Shown here one piece after another: positions 40,925 to 49,738 of a DNA stretch of 64,000 nt. The stretch lies in the NCBI RefSeq assembly GCF_006265175.1, contig NZ_VDCQ01000048.1:1-64000 (forward strand), read 5' to 3'. Positions within the stretch are counted from its first letter, which is position 1, and every line of letters begins with the position of its first letter. This DNA comes from Paenibacillus hemerocallicola (GTDB lineage Bacteria; Bacillota; Bacilli; Paenibacillales; NBRC-103111). The translations under genes and the position numbers were made by a program. The notes beneath the pieces were generated by a model, which was given only the letters and a program-made list of their open reading frames with translations, did not search any database and was not told the origin of the DNA.

Positions 40925-40953
40925 GCAGAGGGCCATACGTCCTCTGCTTTTTT
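40925..40953 (+). terminator. Terminator of the carboxypeptidase gene
   Basis: GCAGAGG (40925-40931) and CCTCTGC (40941-40947) are followed by six T. Confidence 0.88.
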
Positions 40954-41022
40954 GCGCTTCGATTAACCGGTACTTGGGCAATTGCATACGATAGCAGCAA
41001 AGAGAAAAGGGAGGACTTATCC

Positions 41023-42033
41023 ATGGGTAAAACGATGAAGTCCTTGCTGATCGCGATAATCGCTATCGTGCCGGTCATGCTCGGCGCTTGCTCCGGCGCA
41101 GCCAAAGACCAGACCAAGATCCGAATCGGGGAAGTAACCCGTTCGATCTTCTATGCTCCCCAGTATGTTGCGATCAGCCAAGGTTTTTTCAAGGAGGAAG
41201 GGCTCGATATCGAGCTGACGACGACGGCCGGGGGCGACAAGACGATGACCGCACTGCTCTCGAACGGCATCGACGTCGCGCTGGTCGGCTCGGAAACGTC
41301 GATTTACGTCAATCAGCAAGGCTCCGACGATCCGGTAGTCAATTTCGCGCAGGTGACCCAGACGGACGGCACATTCCTCGTATCCCGCAAGAAGATCGAC
41401 AGCTTCAATTGGTCGATGCTGAAGGGAAGCACGTTTCTGGGCCAACGGAAGGGCGGCATGCCGCAAATGGCCGGCGAATTTACGCTGAAGAAAAAAGGAA
41501 TCGATCCGCAGAAAGATTTGAAGCTGATCCAAAACGTCGACTTCGCCAACATTCCGGCCGCGTTCTCGTCCGGCACCGGCGACTACGTGCAAATGTTCGA
41601 ACCTCAAGCGACCGTGATCGAGAAGGAAGGCAGAGGCTACGTGATCGCTTCGTTCGGCGTGGAAAGCGGCAACTTGCCATATACCGTATTCATGTCCAAG
41701 AAAAGCTTCATCGAACGCAATCCGAAAACGATCCAAAAATTTACGAACGCGGTCTATAAGGCGCAGCGGTGGGTAGCCGAGAAGTCGGTCGACCAGATTA
41801 CCGAAGCCGTCATGCCCTTCTTCGCCGATACGGATAAAGAGATCGTAAAGGCGGTCGTAAAGCGATACAAAGACCAGCAGTCGTTCGCGACGGATCCGAT
41901 CGTGGACGAAAAGGAATGGAACAATTTGCAGGACGTCATGGAAGCGGCGGGAGAGCTGAAGCAGCGGGCCGATCATAAGAAGCTCGTAGACAACACGTTC
42001 GCCCAGAAAGCGATCGAAGCGGCCAAAAAATAA
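41023..42033 (+). CDS. NMT1/THI5-like ABC substrate-binding lipoprotein
   Basis: The 336-residue protein has a lipoprotein signal (SLLIAIIAIVPVMLGAC, lipobox LGAC) and the SsuA/TauA/ThiY type fold: IRIGEVTRSIFYAPQYVAIS, FFKEEGLDIELTTTAGGDKT, NGIDVALVGSETS. Such proteins bind alkanesulfonates, nitrate-like anions or pyrimidine thiamine precursors; the ligand cannot be chosen from sequence alone. It is the first gene of a three-gene importer operon, preceded by GGGAGG. Confidence 0.9.
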   Translation: MGKTMKSLLIAIIAIVPVMLGACSGAAKDQTKIRIGEVTRSIFYAPQYVAISQGFFKEEGLDIELTTTAGGDKTMTALLSNGIDVALVGSETSIYVNQQGSDDPVVNFAQVTQTDGTFLVSRKKIDSFNWSMLKGSTFLGQRKGGMPQMAGEFTLKKKGIDPQKDLKLIQNVDFANIPAAFSSGTGDYVQMFEPQATVIEKEGRGYVIASFGVESGNLPYTVFMSKKSFIERNPKTIQKFTNAVYKAQRWVAEKSVDQITEAVMPFFADTDKEIVKAVVKRYKDQQSFATDPIVDEKEWNNLQDVMEAAGELKQRADHKKLVDNTFAQKAIEAAKK

Positions 42034-42046
42034 GAAAGAAAGGTCG

Positions 42047-42847
42047 GTGGAGGACGTGAAACCGGCAGTCGGCATTCGAGACTTGACTCATGTGTACGTG
42101 TCCGGCAAAGGCGCCTTCGTGGCGCTGGAACGGGTCGGCTTCACGTTGGAAGCCGGCGAGTTCGTCAGTTTGGTCGGCCCGAGCGGCTGCGGCAAGACGA
42201 CGATTTTGTCGATTATCGCGGGGCTGATCGAACCGACGGAAGGAAATGTGGAAATCGGCGGGAGGCCAGTAGTGGGCCCTTCTCACAAAGTCGGCTACAT
42301 GCTGCAGCACGATTATTTGTTTCCATGGCGCACCATTCTCGCGAATAGCTTGATCGGCCTGGAGCTGCACGGCAAAGTGACGGGCGAGCAGCGGAAGGAA
42401 GCGGTTCGCTTGCTCGCGGAGATGGGGCTCGAAGACGTGGCCGGCAAATATCCGGGCCAGCTGTCGGGCGGAATGCGCCAAAGAGTGGCGCTTGTAAGAA
42501 CGCTTGTTACGTCGCCGGACATTTTGCTGCTCGACGAGCCTTTCTCGGCGCTCGATTACCAGACGAAGCTCGTACTCGAACAGCTCGTATCGGAAACGCT
42601 CAAAGCGAGGCGGAAGTCGGCCGTTCTGGTCACCCATGACATTACGGAAGCGATTGCGATGAGCGACAAAGTGATCGTCATGGATCGAGGTCCCGGCAGA
42701 GTGAGACGGGAGCTCGCGGTTCCCGAGCCGATTCGCGAGGCCAGTCCGATGAAGGCGCGGGAAATGCCGGGGTTTCATGCGCTGTTTAACGAAATATGGG
42801 GAGAGCTGGAGGAAATGGAAGCGAGGAGGGGCGGTCATGACGATTGA
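42047..42847 (+). CDS. ABC importer ATPase (SsuB/TauB/ThiZ-like)
   Basis: The protein (266 residues from GTG 42047; GTG 42056 is possible) has Walker [11 protein letters not shown]-loop [14 protein letters not shown], signature [15 protein letters not shown], Walker [13 protein letters not shown] and the switch His in [12 protein letters not shown]. The LFPWRT Q-loop is typical of nitrate/sulfonate/taurine importers. It sits between the binding protein and the permease and overlaps the latter by 11 bases. Confidence 0.92.
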   Translation: MEDVKPAVGIRDLTHVYVSGKGAFVALERVGFTLEAGEFVSLVGPSGCGKTTILSIIAGLIEPTEGNVEIGGRPVVGPSHKVGYMLQHDYLFPWRTILANSLIGLELHGKVTGEQRKEAVRLLAEMGLEDVAGKYPGQLSGGMRQRVALVRTLVTSPDILLLDEPFSALDYQTKLVLEQLVSETLKARRKSAVLVTHDITEAIAMSDKVIVMDRGPGRVRRELAVPEPIREASPMKAREMPGFHALFNEIWGELEEMEARRGGHDD

Positions 42848-43676
42848 GCCCAAGCCGAAGGAACATGGCGGCGGTCGGCCGACCGGACTGCCGGAACGCG
42901 TACTGCGCGAGCACCGCAGAAGCAAACGCCGAATGACCATATCGGTCCTCGTCACGCAATTCGCTCTTCTCTTCGCCTTTCTATCACTGTGGGAAGCGGC
43001 CGGACGCAACAAATGGATCGACGTTCTGCTGTTCAGCTATCCGAGCAAAATCGTCGCGCTTCTTGCCGACAAAATAGCGGACGGCTCGTTGATGCCCCAC
43101 GTATGGGCGACCGTTATGGAAACGGGGGCGGGATTTCTACTCGGCACGTTGCTGGGAACCGCGCTGGCCACCTTGATCTGGTGGTCTCCGTTTTTGGCCC
43201 GCGTGCTCGATCCGTTTATCGTTGTGGCCAACAGCATGCCGAAGGTGGCGCTAGGTCCGCTGTTTATCGTCGGGCTCGGTCCCAACGTGATGTCGATCAT
43301 TGCGACGACATTGGCGGTTACCGTCATTATTACGACGCTTGTCGTCTATACGAGCTTCAAAGAAGTCGACGCCAACTACATTAAAGTGATCCGCATGTTC
43401 GGCGGAACGAGAACCCAGTCGTTCCGAAAAGTGATCTTGCCCGCGTCGATGCCGGCGATCGTATCCACGCTCAAGGTCAACGTCGGGCTTGCTTGGGTCG
43501 GGGTCATCGTAGGCGAATTTCTCGTCTCGAAGCAGGGGCTCGGCTATTTGATCATTTACGGCTTCCAGGTATTCAATTTCACCCTCGTCCTCGGGAGTCT
43601 CGTCATGATCGCGATTGTCGCGACCGTCATGTACCAGATCGTCGCTTATGTGGAAAGAAGGCTGCAGCGGAGCTAG
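42837..43676 (+). CDS. ABC importer permease (SsuC/TauC/ThiX-like)
   Basis: The ATG at 42837 follows GGAGGGGCGG. The 279-residue protein has a basic N-terminus and six predicted membrane helices (first: [20 protein letters not shown]). The ATPase-contact EAA loop is [20 protein letters not shown] near residue 190. It completes the importer with the two genes upstream. Confidence 0.92.
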   Translation: MTIEPKPKEHGGGRPTGLPERVLREHRRSKRRMTISVLVTQFALLFAFLSLWEAAGRNKWIDVLLFSYPSKIVALLADKIADGSLMPHVWATVMETGAGFLLGTLLGTALATLIWWSPFLARVLDPFIVVANSMPKVALGPLFIVGLGPNVMSIIATTLAVTVIITTLVVYTSFKEVDANYIKVIRMFGGTRTQSFRKVILPASMPAIVSTLKVNVGLAWVGVIVGEFLVSKQGLGYLIIYGFQVFNFTLVLGSLVMIAIVATVMYQIVAYVERRLQRS

Positions 43677-43698
43677 CACAGCCGGAGATTGCCTCGTC

Positions 43699-43725
43699 GT
43701 TGAGAAAGTAATCCACTTTCTCAAC
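43699..43725. repeat. Perfect inverted repeat downstream of the ABC importer
   Basis: GTTGAGAAAGT (43699-43709) and ACTTTCTCAAC (43715-43725) form an 11-bp stem around AATCC, 22 bases after the permease stop. There is no T-run, so it is not a standard terminator. It may be one copy of a dispersed palindromic element or an mRNA-stabilising hairpin. Confidence 0.6.
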
Positions 43726-43892
43726 AGCCTGAGCTTTGCCGGATAATAGAATGACGGTACGTTTGCATAAGGTGAAGGAGATCGGGCCGTGGTCATAGCC
43801 GGCGGCCGTTTCCTTCGGGCGGAGGACAAGCTTTGCGGATTGTAATACCGGAGGCGTTCGATTACGATAGAAGAAAAAAATGGGGGACGCTT

Positions 43893-44834
43893 ATGGGGAT
43901 TCGTACCGTAAAAACCGCGATTGCGGCCGTTGCGGCCGTTTATTTGGCCATGCTGCTATCGCTGGAATACCCGATGTCGGCCGGCCTGCTCGCCATTCTG
44001 GGCGTCGAATCGACGATTCGCAAAGGAATCGCCACTTCCTTGGTACGGATCGGAGCATCCGTAATGGGTTTGGCGATCGCGACGCTTATGCTGATGCTGT
44101 TCGGCTTTCATCTGGCCGTTCTGGCCGCCTTCATCCTGATCGCGATACCGGTGCTGCTCAAGCTTCGCCTGCAAAACGGACTGGCGACCTGCTGCGTCGC
44201 CGTATTCCACATTTTCTCGATCGGAACGGCTACGATTCCTATCGTCTTGAACGAGATCGGGCTGCTGCTCATCGGGCTGGGAACGGCGACGATTGTAAAC
44301 GTGGTGTACATGCCCGATCTGGAACGGAAGCTGAAGCGGGAGAGAGATCGCGTGGAGGAGCTGTTCTCGGTCATATTCGTGCAAATCGCCCGCAGTCTGA
44401 GAGATGTCGATTATGCCTGGAGCGGAAGCGAAGTGCTCGAGGCGCACGAGGCGATCGCACGGGGGGAGCAGGAGGCAGTGAAAGCGGCGGAGAACCGGCT
44501 TTTTTCCGGCAACTCTTATTGGAATGTATATTTTCGTATGCGCGCCGGGCAGCTGGAGTCTATCCAGGATATGATCCATATCGTGGCCCAGGTGTACAGC
44601 AACCTGCCGCACGGACAACTGGTGGCGGAGCTGTTCGATGCGCTCAGCGTCGACGTCAAGAGCGAGACGTACACCGGGAACGTGGAGAAGCGGCTCGAGG
44701 ATTTGGAGGAGGGCTTCAAAAATATGCCGCTGCCGACAAGCCGCGAGGAATTCGAGGTGCGCTCGGCCATTTTGCAAATGTGCCATGAGCTAAAATATTA
44801 TTTGAATATCGCGAAAAGAGAAAAGAAGCAATAG
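43893..44834 (+). CDS. ArAE/FUSC-like aromatic acid exporter family membrane protein
   Basis: The ATG at 43893 follows GGGGGA by about six bases. The 313-residue protein has about four N-terminal membrane helices (residues 5-145: TAIAAVAAVYLAMLLSLEYP, IATLMLMLFGFHLAVLAAFI) with the FUSC-like motif GVESTIRKGIATSLVRIGAS, and a soluble helical C-terminal half (150-313). This matches the Bacillota 'aromatic acid exporter family' proteins. The substrate is not established. Confidence 0.85.
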   Translation: MGIRTVKTAIAAVAAVYLAMLLSLEYPMSAGLLAILGVESTIRKGIATSLVRIGASVMGLAIATLMLMLFGFHLAVLAAFILIAIPVLLKLRLQNGLATCCVAVFHIFSIGTATIPIVLNEIGLLLIGLGTATIVNVVYMPDLERKLKRERDRVEELFSVIFVQIARSLRDVDYAWSGSEVLEAHEAIARGEQEAVKAAENRLFSGNSYWNVYFRMRAGQLESIQDMIHIVAQVYSNLPHGQLVAELFDALSVDVKSETYTGNVEKRLEDLEEGFKNMPLPTSREEFEVRSAILQMCHELKYYLNIAKREKKQ

Positions 44835-44852
44835 AATTCTAAAAAAATGTTG

Positions 44853-44883
44853 TCACTCTAGACGAATGTCCTGCATACACTTT
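44853..44883 (+). promoter_or_regulatory. Putative sporulation (sigma-K/sigma-E) promoter of cotE
   Basis: CATACACTTT at 44874-44883 fits the -10 element of the mother-cell sigma factors (CATAnnnTA for sigma-K, CATACANT for sigma-E). CAC at 44854-44856 is 17 bases upstream, near the expected -35 for sigma-K. It lies 34 bases before the cotE start, as expected for a gene expressed only in the sporulating mother cell. Confidence 0.45.
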
Positions 44884-44916
44884 AATTGAATGATTGTCAT
44901 GGAGGAGGTTTGCAGG

Positions 44917-45483
44917 ATGTCGACTACACATAGAGATACGCAGTGCAGAGAAATCATCACCAAAGCTGTATGCGGCAAGGGTCGTAAGTTTTCGCAAGTG
45001 ACGCATACCGTAACTCCGCCACACGCTCCGTCGAGTATTCTTGGCGCCTGGGTTATTAACCACGAATATGAGGCGGTTCAATCGAACGACGGAGTCGAAG
45101 TGGTAGGTACTTACGATATCAACATTTGGTATTCTTACGACAAAAACAAGAGCACGGAGGTAGCGAAAGAGACGGTTTCCTATGTAGAACTGATCCCGCT
45201 ATCGTATCTCGATCCGAAACATAGAGCTTCCACGGTAGAAGTTTCTGCGGTTGCGACGCAGGATCCGAACTGTGTGGAAGCGAATGTTTCGTCCTCCGGC
45301 AAAGGAGTCGTAATCCGGGTGGAACGGGAGTTCCAGGTCGAGATGGTCGCCGAGACGAAGGTGTGCGTGCTCGTATGCAGCGGGGGCTGTGACGATCTCG
45401 ACAAGGAAGTGGATTTCGACGGCGGCGACGAGAGCGACTTCGAGGATCTCGATCCCGATCTGCTCGACGACGAGGTGGATTAA
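44917..45483 (+). CDS. cotE: Outer spore coat morphogenetic protein CotE
   Basis: The ATG at 44917 follows GGAGGAGG by eight bases. The 188-residue protein matches CotE: REIITKAVCGKGRKFSQVTH, SILGAWVINHEYEA, GTYDINIWYSYDKNKST and EFQVEMVAETKVCVLVC, with the very acidic C-terminal tail (about 155-188). CotE forms the layer on which the outer coat assembles in the mother cell. Its presence shows that the host forms endospores. It is monocistronic. Confidence 0.95.
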   Translation: MSTTHRDTQCREIITKAVCGKGRKFSQVTHTVTPPHAPSSILGAWVINHEYEAVQSNDGVEVVGTYDINIWYSYDKNKSTEVAKETVSYVELIPLSYLDPKHRASTVEVSAVATQDPNCVEANVSSSGKGVVIRVEREFQVEMVAETKVCVLVCSGGCDDLDKEVDFDGGDESDFEDLDPDLLDDEVD

Positions 45484-45520
45484 TACTTACTGTATACTAT
45501 GTCGGAGAATACATTTCGCC

Positions 45521-45546
45521 AGGGGGCATTCGCCCTCTTTTTTGTA
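45521..45546 (+). terminator. Terminator of cotE
   Basis: A GC-rich hairpin (AGGGGGC at 45521-45527 with GCCCTCT at 45532-45538, one bulge) is followed by TTTTTTTG. Confidence 0.65.
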
Positions 45547-45608
45547 CATATTGAAATTTTATCGGTACGGGGTTGCTTTGCAGATAATGGTTGGAAAGGG
45601 GTGGCCGG

Positions 45609-46943
45609 ATGGACGTCTTGTATACGGAAGCCCAATTGGCCGGGCTGAACGCCGGAGATCCGGCGTCGGCCGTGGTCCGCGATCCGTCGCGGGTATTCGC
45701 CGTCGGCCGTCTGCTGGGATATTCGGACGTAGAAGAAACCGGAACGGAAAGGGCCATTACCCATCGTTACCGGTTTCTCTTGTTTCATCTGGAGACGCTG
45801 TCCGTGTATCGGTCGGCCGCGAATGCCGTATATGCGGCGAACGGCGCGAGAATAGGAACGTTGTATTCCGTCGGAGGCTACGGACCGGCCGAGGAAGCGC
45901 AGTGGGAACGCGTGGACCAGGGTGCTCTCGTGGATGCGAAGCTGCAGCTTGCCGAGAAAGCGGCAGCTCGCGTCTTGTATTTGACGGGGCTCGATTTCGG
46001 GATGGCGGATATCGGAATCGGGTCTGACGATCGGCCGATCGTCTTGAAGCTCGAGCCTTTTCCTTCTCTGGATGCGCCGCAGGCGGGACGATTCGCCGCA
46101 GCGTTGGAGCGGTATCGCGAGAATGCGAATGCGGAAGCAGAATATCTGGAACCGGCCACTTTGGGAGCGGATCCGGAATTTCTGCTGATGAACGCCGACG
46201 GCAAAGTCGTTCAAGCTTCGGCCTTCTTGCCGAGGCGGGGACGCGCCGGCTGCGATCTCTTGCGGATCGGTGGCAAGGTAATGTATCCGCTTGCCGAGCT
46301 GCGTCCGGAACCGAGCTCCGATCCGAGACGGCTCGTCACCAATGTACGGCGCGCTCTGCTGTCGGCTGCCGAGCTTATTCCCGAGACGCCGGGGATGAAG
46401 TGGCTGGCCGGAGGCATGCCCGCCAAAGGCTTCGCGCTGGGCGGACATATCCATATGAGCGGGGTGGGACTGAACGTAAGGTTGCTGAGAGCATTGGACA
46501 ATTATTTGGCTTTGCCGCTTATTTTGATCGAAGACGAATCTTCTCGCGCAAGGCGTCCCCGATACGGAGTTCCCGGGGATTACCGCCGGCAGCCGCACGG
46601 CGGCTTCGAATACCGCACGCTGCCCAGCTGGCTCGTCTCGCCCCGCGTCGCCAAGGGCGTACTTGCTCTTGCCTCCGTCATTACGACGCGTTATCGGCAG
46701 CTCCGCCATAGGCCGCTTGACCGTCCGGACGTGCTGCGACGGTATTTCACCGGCAATAAGCTTGCTTTGGCCGGGACCGTTATGCCGATGTTGGATCAAA
46801 TCCGCCGTATGCCCGAATACGGGCAGTACGAATCGATGCTGTCCCCGCTTCTGACGATGATGGAGGAAGGGCAAAGCTGGGATGAGCGCAAAGATATTCG
46901 CGCCGGATGGAAAATTGCTCCCCCTGCCGCACAACCGAGGTGA
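45609..46943 (+). CDS. Putative amidoligase-domain protein (phiEco32-like COOH-NH2 ligase type 2)
   Basis: The ATG at 45609 has AAAGGGGTGG upstream. The 444-residue protein has an N-terminal region of about 180 residues without clear family, then the amidoligase core introduced by TLGADPEFLLMNADGKVVQA (about 186) with GGHIHMSGVG and GGFEYRTLPSWLVSP, matching the ATP-dependent amidoligase type 2 group (glutamine-synthetase-like fold). Such ligases form amide bonds between carboxylates and amines. Substrate and role are unknown. It ends about 70 bases before mutS. Confidence 0.75.
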   Translation: MDVLYTEAQLAGLNAGDPASAVVRDPSRVFAVGRLLGYSDVEETGTERAITHRYRFLLFHLETLSVYRSAANAVYAANGARIGTLYSVGGYGPAEEAQWERVDQGALVDAKLQLAEKAAARVLYLTGLDFGMADIGIGSDDRPIVLKLEPFPSLDAPQAGRFAAALERYRENANAEAEYLEPATLGADPEFLLMNADGKVVQASAFLPRRGRAGCDLLRIGGKVMYPLAELRPEPSSDPRRLVTNVRRALLSAAELIPETPGMKWLAGGMPAKGFALGGHIHMSGVGLNVRLLRALDNYLALPLILIEDESSRARRPRYGVPGDYRRQPHGGFEYRTLPSWLVSPRVAKGVLALASVITTRYRQLRHRPLDRPDVLRRYFTGNKLALAGTVMPMLDQIRRMPEYGQYESMLSPLLTMMEEGQSWDERKDIRAGWKIAPPAAQPR

Positions 46944-47010
46944 GCGGCCCGTTTTATGTTATACTGATAGAAACGGTAATCGATGCAGCATACGCGGTTG
47001 GGGGATGGAC

Positions 47011-49725
47011 ATGAGCAAATATACGCCGATGATCGAGCAATATTTGTCGATCAAAGCGCAGGCGGAGGACGCTTTTTTGTTTTTCCGCCTGGGCGATTTC
47101 TATGAAATGTTTTTTGAGGACGCGGTAAAAGCCGCACAGGAGCTCGAAATTACGCTGACCGGGCGGGAGGGCGGCATGGAAGAGCGCATCCCGATGTGCG
47201 GCATCCCGTATCATTCGGCTGAATCGTATATCGCCCGGCTGATCGAGAAAGGGTACAAGGTCGCCATTTGCGAGCAGGTAGAAGATCCGGCGGAGGCGAA
47301 AGGCGTCGTGCGGCGCGAAATCGTACGGATCGTGACGCCGGGCACCGTAATGGACGGGAAGACGGTCGGAGAGGCGAAAAACAACTTTCTAGTATGCGTT
47401 ACGTCCGACCAAGAGCGGTACGGCTTGGCCGCTTGCGACTTGTCGACCGGCGAGCTGTTCGTGACGGTGACGGATTCGTCGCTGGAGCAGCTGGTGGACG
47501 AAATCAACGTCTATTCGCCCTCCGAGCTGATCGGTCAGCCGGAGCTGCTCGACAAGCTGCAAACGACGATGGCGGGCTGGCTTCCTACGAAGCTGCTGAC
47601 AGGCTGGGACCGGGAGGACGAACGGCTCCTGGGCTCCCAGTTTCCCGAAGAGGAGCTGCGTCCGGTCACGCCGGTAGGGCGCGAATCGGTAGCGCTGCTG
47701 CTCTCCTATTTGAGCGAGACGCAGAAGCGCTCGCTTTCCCACATTACCCGCATCGAGTTCTACGAACGCCAGCAGCATATGACGATGGATCCGTATACGC
47801 GGCGAAATCTCGAGCTGACGGAAACGGTGCGGGAAAGGTCGAAGAAGGGCTCGCTGCTATGGCTGCTGGACCGCACGTCTACTTCGATGGGAGGCAGGCT
47901 GCTGCGGCGTTGGATCGACAAGCCGCTGACGAATCGGACGGAAATCGAGAAACGGCTGGAAGCGGTAGATTGTTTGTACAACGGGCTCATTACAAGGGAG
48001 GAGCTGCGCCAGCAGCTGAAGGAAGTATACGATCTGCAGCGTCTCGTCGGCCGTATTTCCTACGGCAATGCGAACGGCCGCGATCTGATCGCCTTGAAGC
48101 TGTCGCTCCGGCAAATCCCGCATGTCAGACATATTTGCACGACGTCGGGCTCGGTTACGCTGAAGGAGCTTGGCGATTCGATGGACGATTGCGCCGATAT
48201 TTTGCAATGGATCGAGGAGGCGATTATCGACGAGCCGCCTGTTTCCGTGCGGGAAGGCGGACTGATCAAGGCCGGCTATCACGAGCGGCTCGATCAGCTG
48301 CGCGAGGCAAGCGCGAACGGCAAGCAATGGATCGCCGAGCTGGAACGTCGGGAGCGGGAGCTGACGGGCATCAAGTCGCTCAAGATCGGCTACAATAAAG
48401 TGTTCGGTTATTATATCGAAGTAACCCGCAGCAACCTGGCGAATTTGCCAGAGCAGCGGTATGAGCGGAAGCAGACGCTGGCCAATGCCGAACGTTTCGT
48501 GACGCCGGAGCTGAAGGAGAAGGAAGCGCTCATTCTCGAAGCCGAGGAAAAGATGGTCGATATCGAATACGATTTGTTCCTGCAAATCAGGGACAAGCTG
48601 GCCTTGCAAGTAAAACGTCTGCAGCAATTGGCCGAGACGATCGCCGCCGCCGACGTGCTGCAGTCGTTCGCGACGGTCGGCGCGGCTTACCGGTACCGCC
48701 GTCCGTCGATCACGGAGCAGTACGAGATGAGTATTGCGGAAGGGCGCCATCCCGTAGTCGAGGCGATTCTCAAGGACAGCTCGTTTATCGCGAACGACAC
48801 CCTTATGGCCAATGAGGACGGGCGGGTTCTGCTTATCACCGGTCCGAACATGGCGGGGAAGAGCACCTATATGCGGCAAGTCGCGATGATTTGCATCATG
48901 GCGCAAATCGGATGCTTCGTGCCTGCGGATGCGGCGGCCGTTCCGATTATCGACCGCATATTTACGCGGATCGGCGCCGCGGACGATCTGGTCGGGGGCC
49001 AAAGCACGTTCATGGTCGAGATGATGGATATTCAGACGATGACGGCGAAGGCTACCTCGCGCAGTCTGGTCATTATCGACGAGCTGGGGCGGGGGACGTC
49101 GACCGGCGAAGGGATGGCTATCGCGCAGGCGGTCATCGAATTTTTGCATGACCGGATCGGCTGCAAAACGCTCGTATCCACCCATTTCCACGAGCTTGCG
49201 CACCTGGAGGAGACGTTGGGCGGGCTGCGGAATCACTGCATGGCCGTGAAGGAAAGCGGCCAGGACGTTACGTTTTTGCGCAAAATGATCCGGGGCGCAG
49301 CCAGCACGAGCTACGGGATTTATTGCGCCCGTATCGCCGGCTTGCCCGACTCGATCATCGACCGGGCCTATGATCTGCTCAATCGGTTCGAGACGATATC
49401 GTCCGTCATGCAGGTTGCGGGGGAAGCCGCGGCGGGCAAGGAGGAGGTCGGGCAGCTGCCGGCGCCAGGCCACGTATCGACGCTGCCGGAAGCTCCGTCC
49501 CGGCCCGAAATGGTCAGGGAGTCCGCTCCGATCGTTCAGCTCAGCTTATTCGGCGACGGGGAAGGGCATAGCAAGCCCGCTTCCAAGCAAAGATCGAAAG
49601 CCGACCTGGCTGCGGACAAGCTGGTCGAGCAGCTGCAGGCAGCCGATTTGATCAATATGACGCCGCTGCAGGCGATGAACTTTTTGTACGAGCTGAAAAC
49701 AAAAGTGGCCGCGGAAATGAAATAA
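47011..49725 (+). CDS. mutS: DNA mismatch repair protein MutS
   Basis: The ATG at 47011 with GGGGGA upstream gives 904 residues. The N-terminal mismatch-binding domain has FFRLGDFYEMFFEDA (Phe-x-Glu type), followed by connector, lever and clamp. The ATPase has Walker A ITGPNMAGKSTYMRQ (about 611), Walker B SLVIIDELGRGTSTGEGM and STHFHELAHLEE. The C-terminal helix-turn-helix region ends in MNFLYELKTKV. MutS binds mismatches as a dimer and recruits MutL. TATACT at about 46963 may be its -10 box. The S41 peptidase gene follows after 13 bases. Confidence 0.98.
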   Translation: MSKYTPMIEQYLSIKAQAEDAFLFFRLGDFYEMFFEDAVKAAQELEITLTGREGGMEERIPMCGIPYHSAESYIARLIEKGYKVAICEQVEDPAEAKGVVRREIVRIVTPGTVMDGKTVGEAKNNFLVCVTSDQERYGLAACDLSTGELFVTVTDSSLEQLVDEINVYSPSELIGQPELLDKLQTTMAGWLPTKLLTGWDREDERLLGSQFPEEELRPVTPVGRESVALLLSYLSETQKRSLSHITRIEFYERQQHMTMDPYTRRNLELTETVRERSKKGSLLWLLDRTSTSMGGRLLRRWIDKPLTNRTEIEKRLEAVDCLYNGLITREELRQQLKEVYDLQRLVGRISYGNANGRDLIALKLSLRQIPHVRHICTTSGSVTLKELGDSMDDCADILQWIEEAIIDEPPVSVREGGLIKAGYHERLDQLREASANGKQWIAELERRERELTGIKSLKIGYNKVFGYYIEVTRSNLANLPEQRYERKQTLANAERFVTPELKEKEALILEAEEKMVDIEYDLFLQIRDKLALQVKRLQQLAETIAAADVLQSFATVGAAYRYRRPSITEQYEMSIAEGRHPVVEAILKDSSFIANDTLMANEDGRVLLITGPNMAGKSTYMRQVAMICIMAQIGCFVPADAAAVPIIDRIFTRIGAADDLVGGQSTFMVEMMDIQTMTAKATSRSLVIIDELGRGTSTGEGMAIAQAVIEFLHDRIGCKTLVSTHFHELAHLEETLGGLRNHCMAVKESGQDVTFLRKMIRGAASTSYGIYCARIAGLPDSIIDRAYDLLNRFETISSVMQVAGEAAAGKEEVGQLPAPGHVSTLPEAPSRPEMVRESAPIVQLSLFGDGEGHSKPASKQRSKADLAADKLVEQLQAADLINMTPLQAMNFLYELKTKVAAEMK

Positions 49726-49738
49726 GGAGGACTCATCG

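Noticed and set aside
47857-49473. 538-codon open frame antisense to mutS
   Set aside because: Shadow of mutS codons with His/Arg/Leu-rich, motif-free translation.
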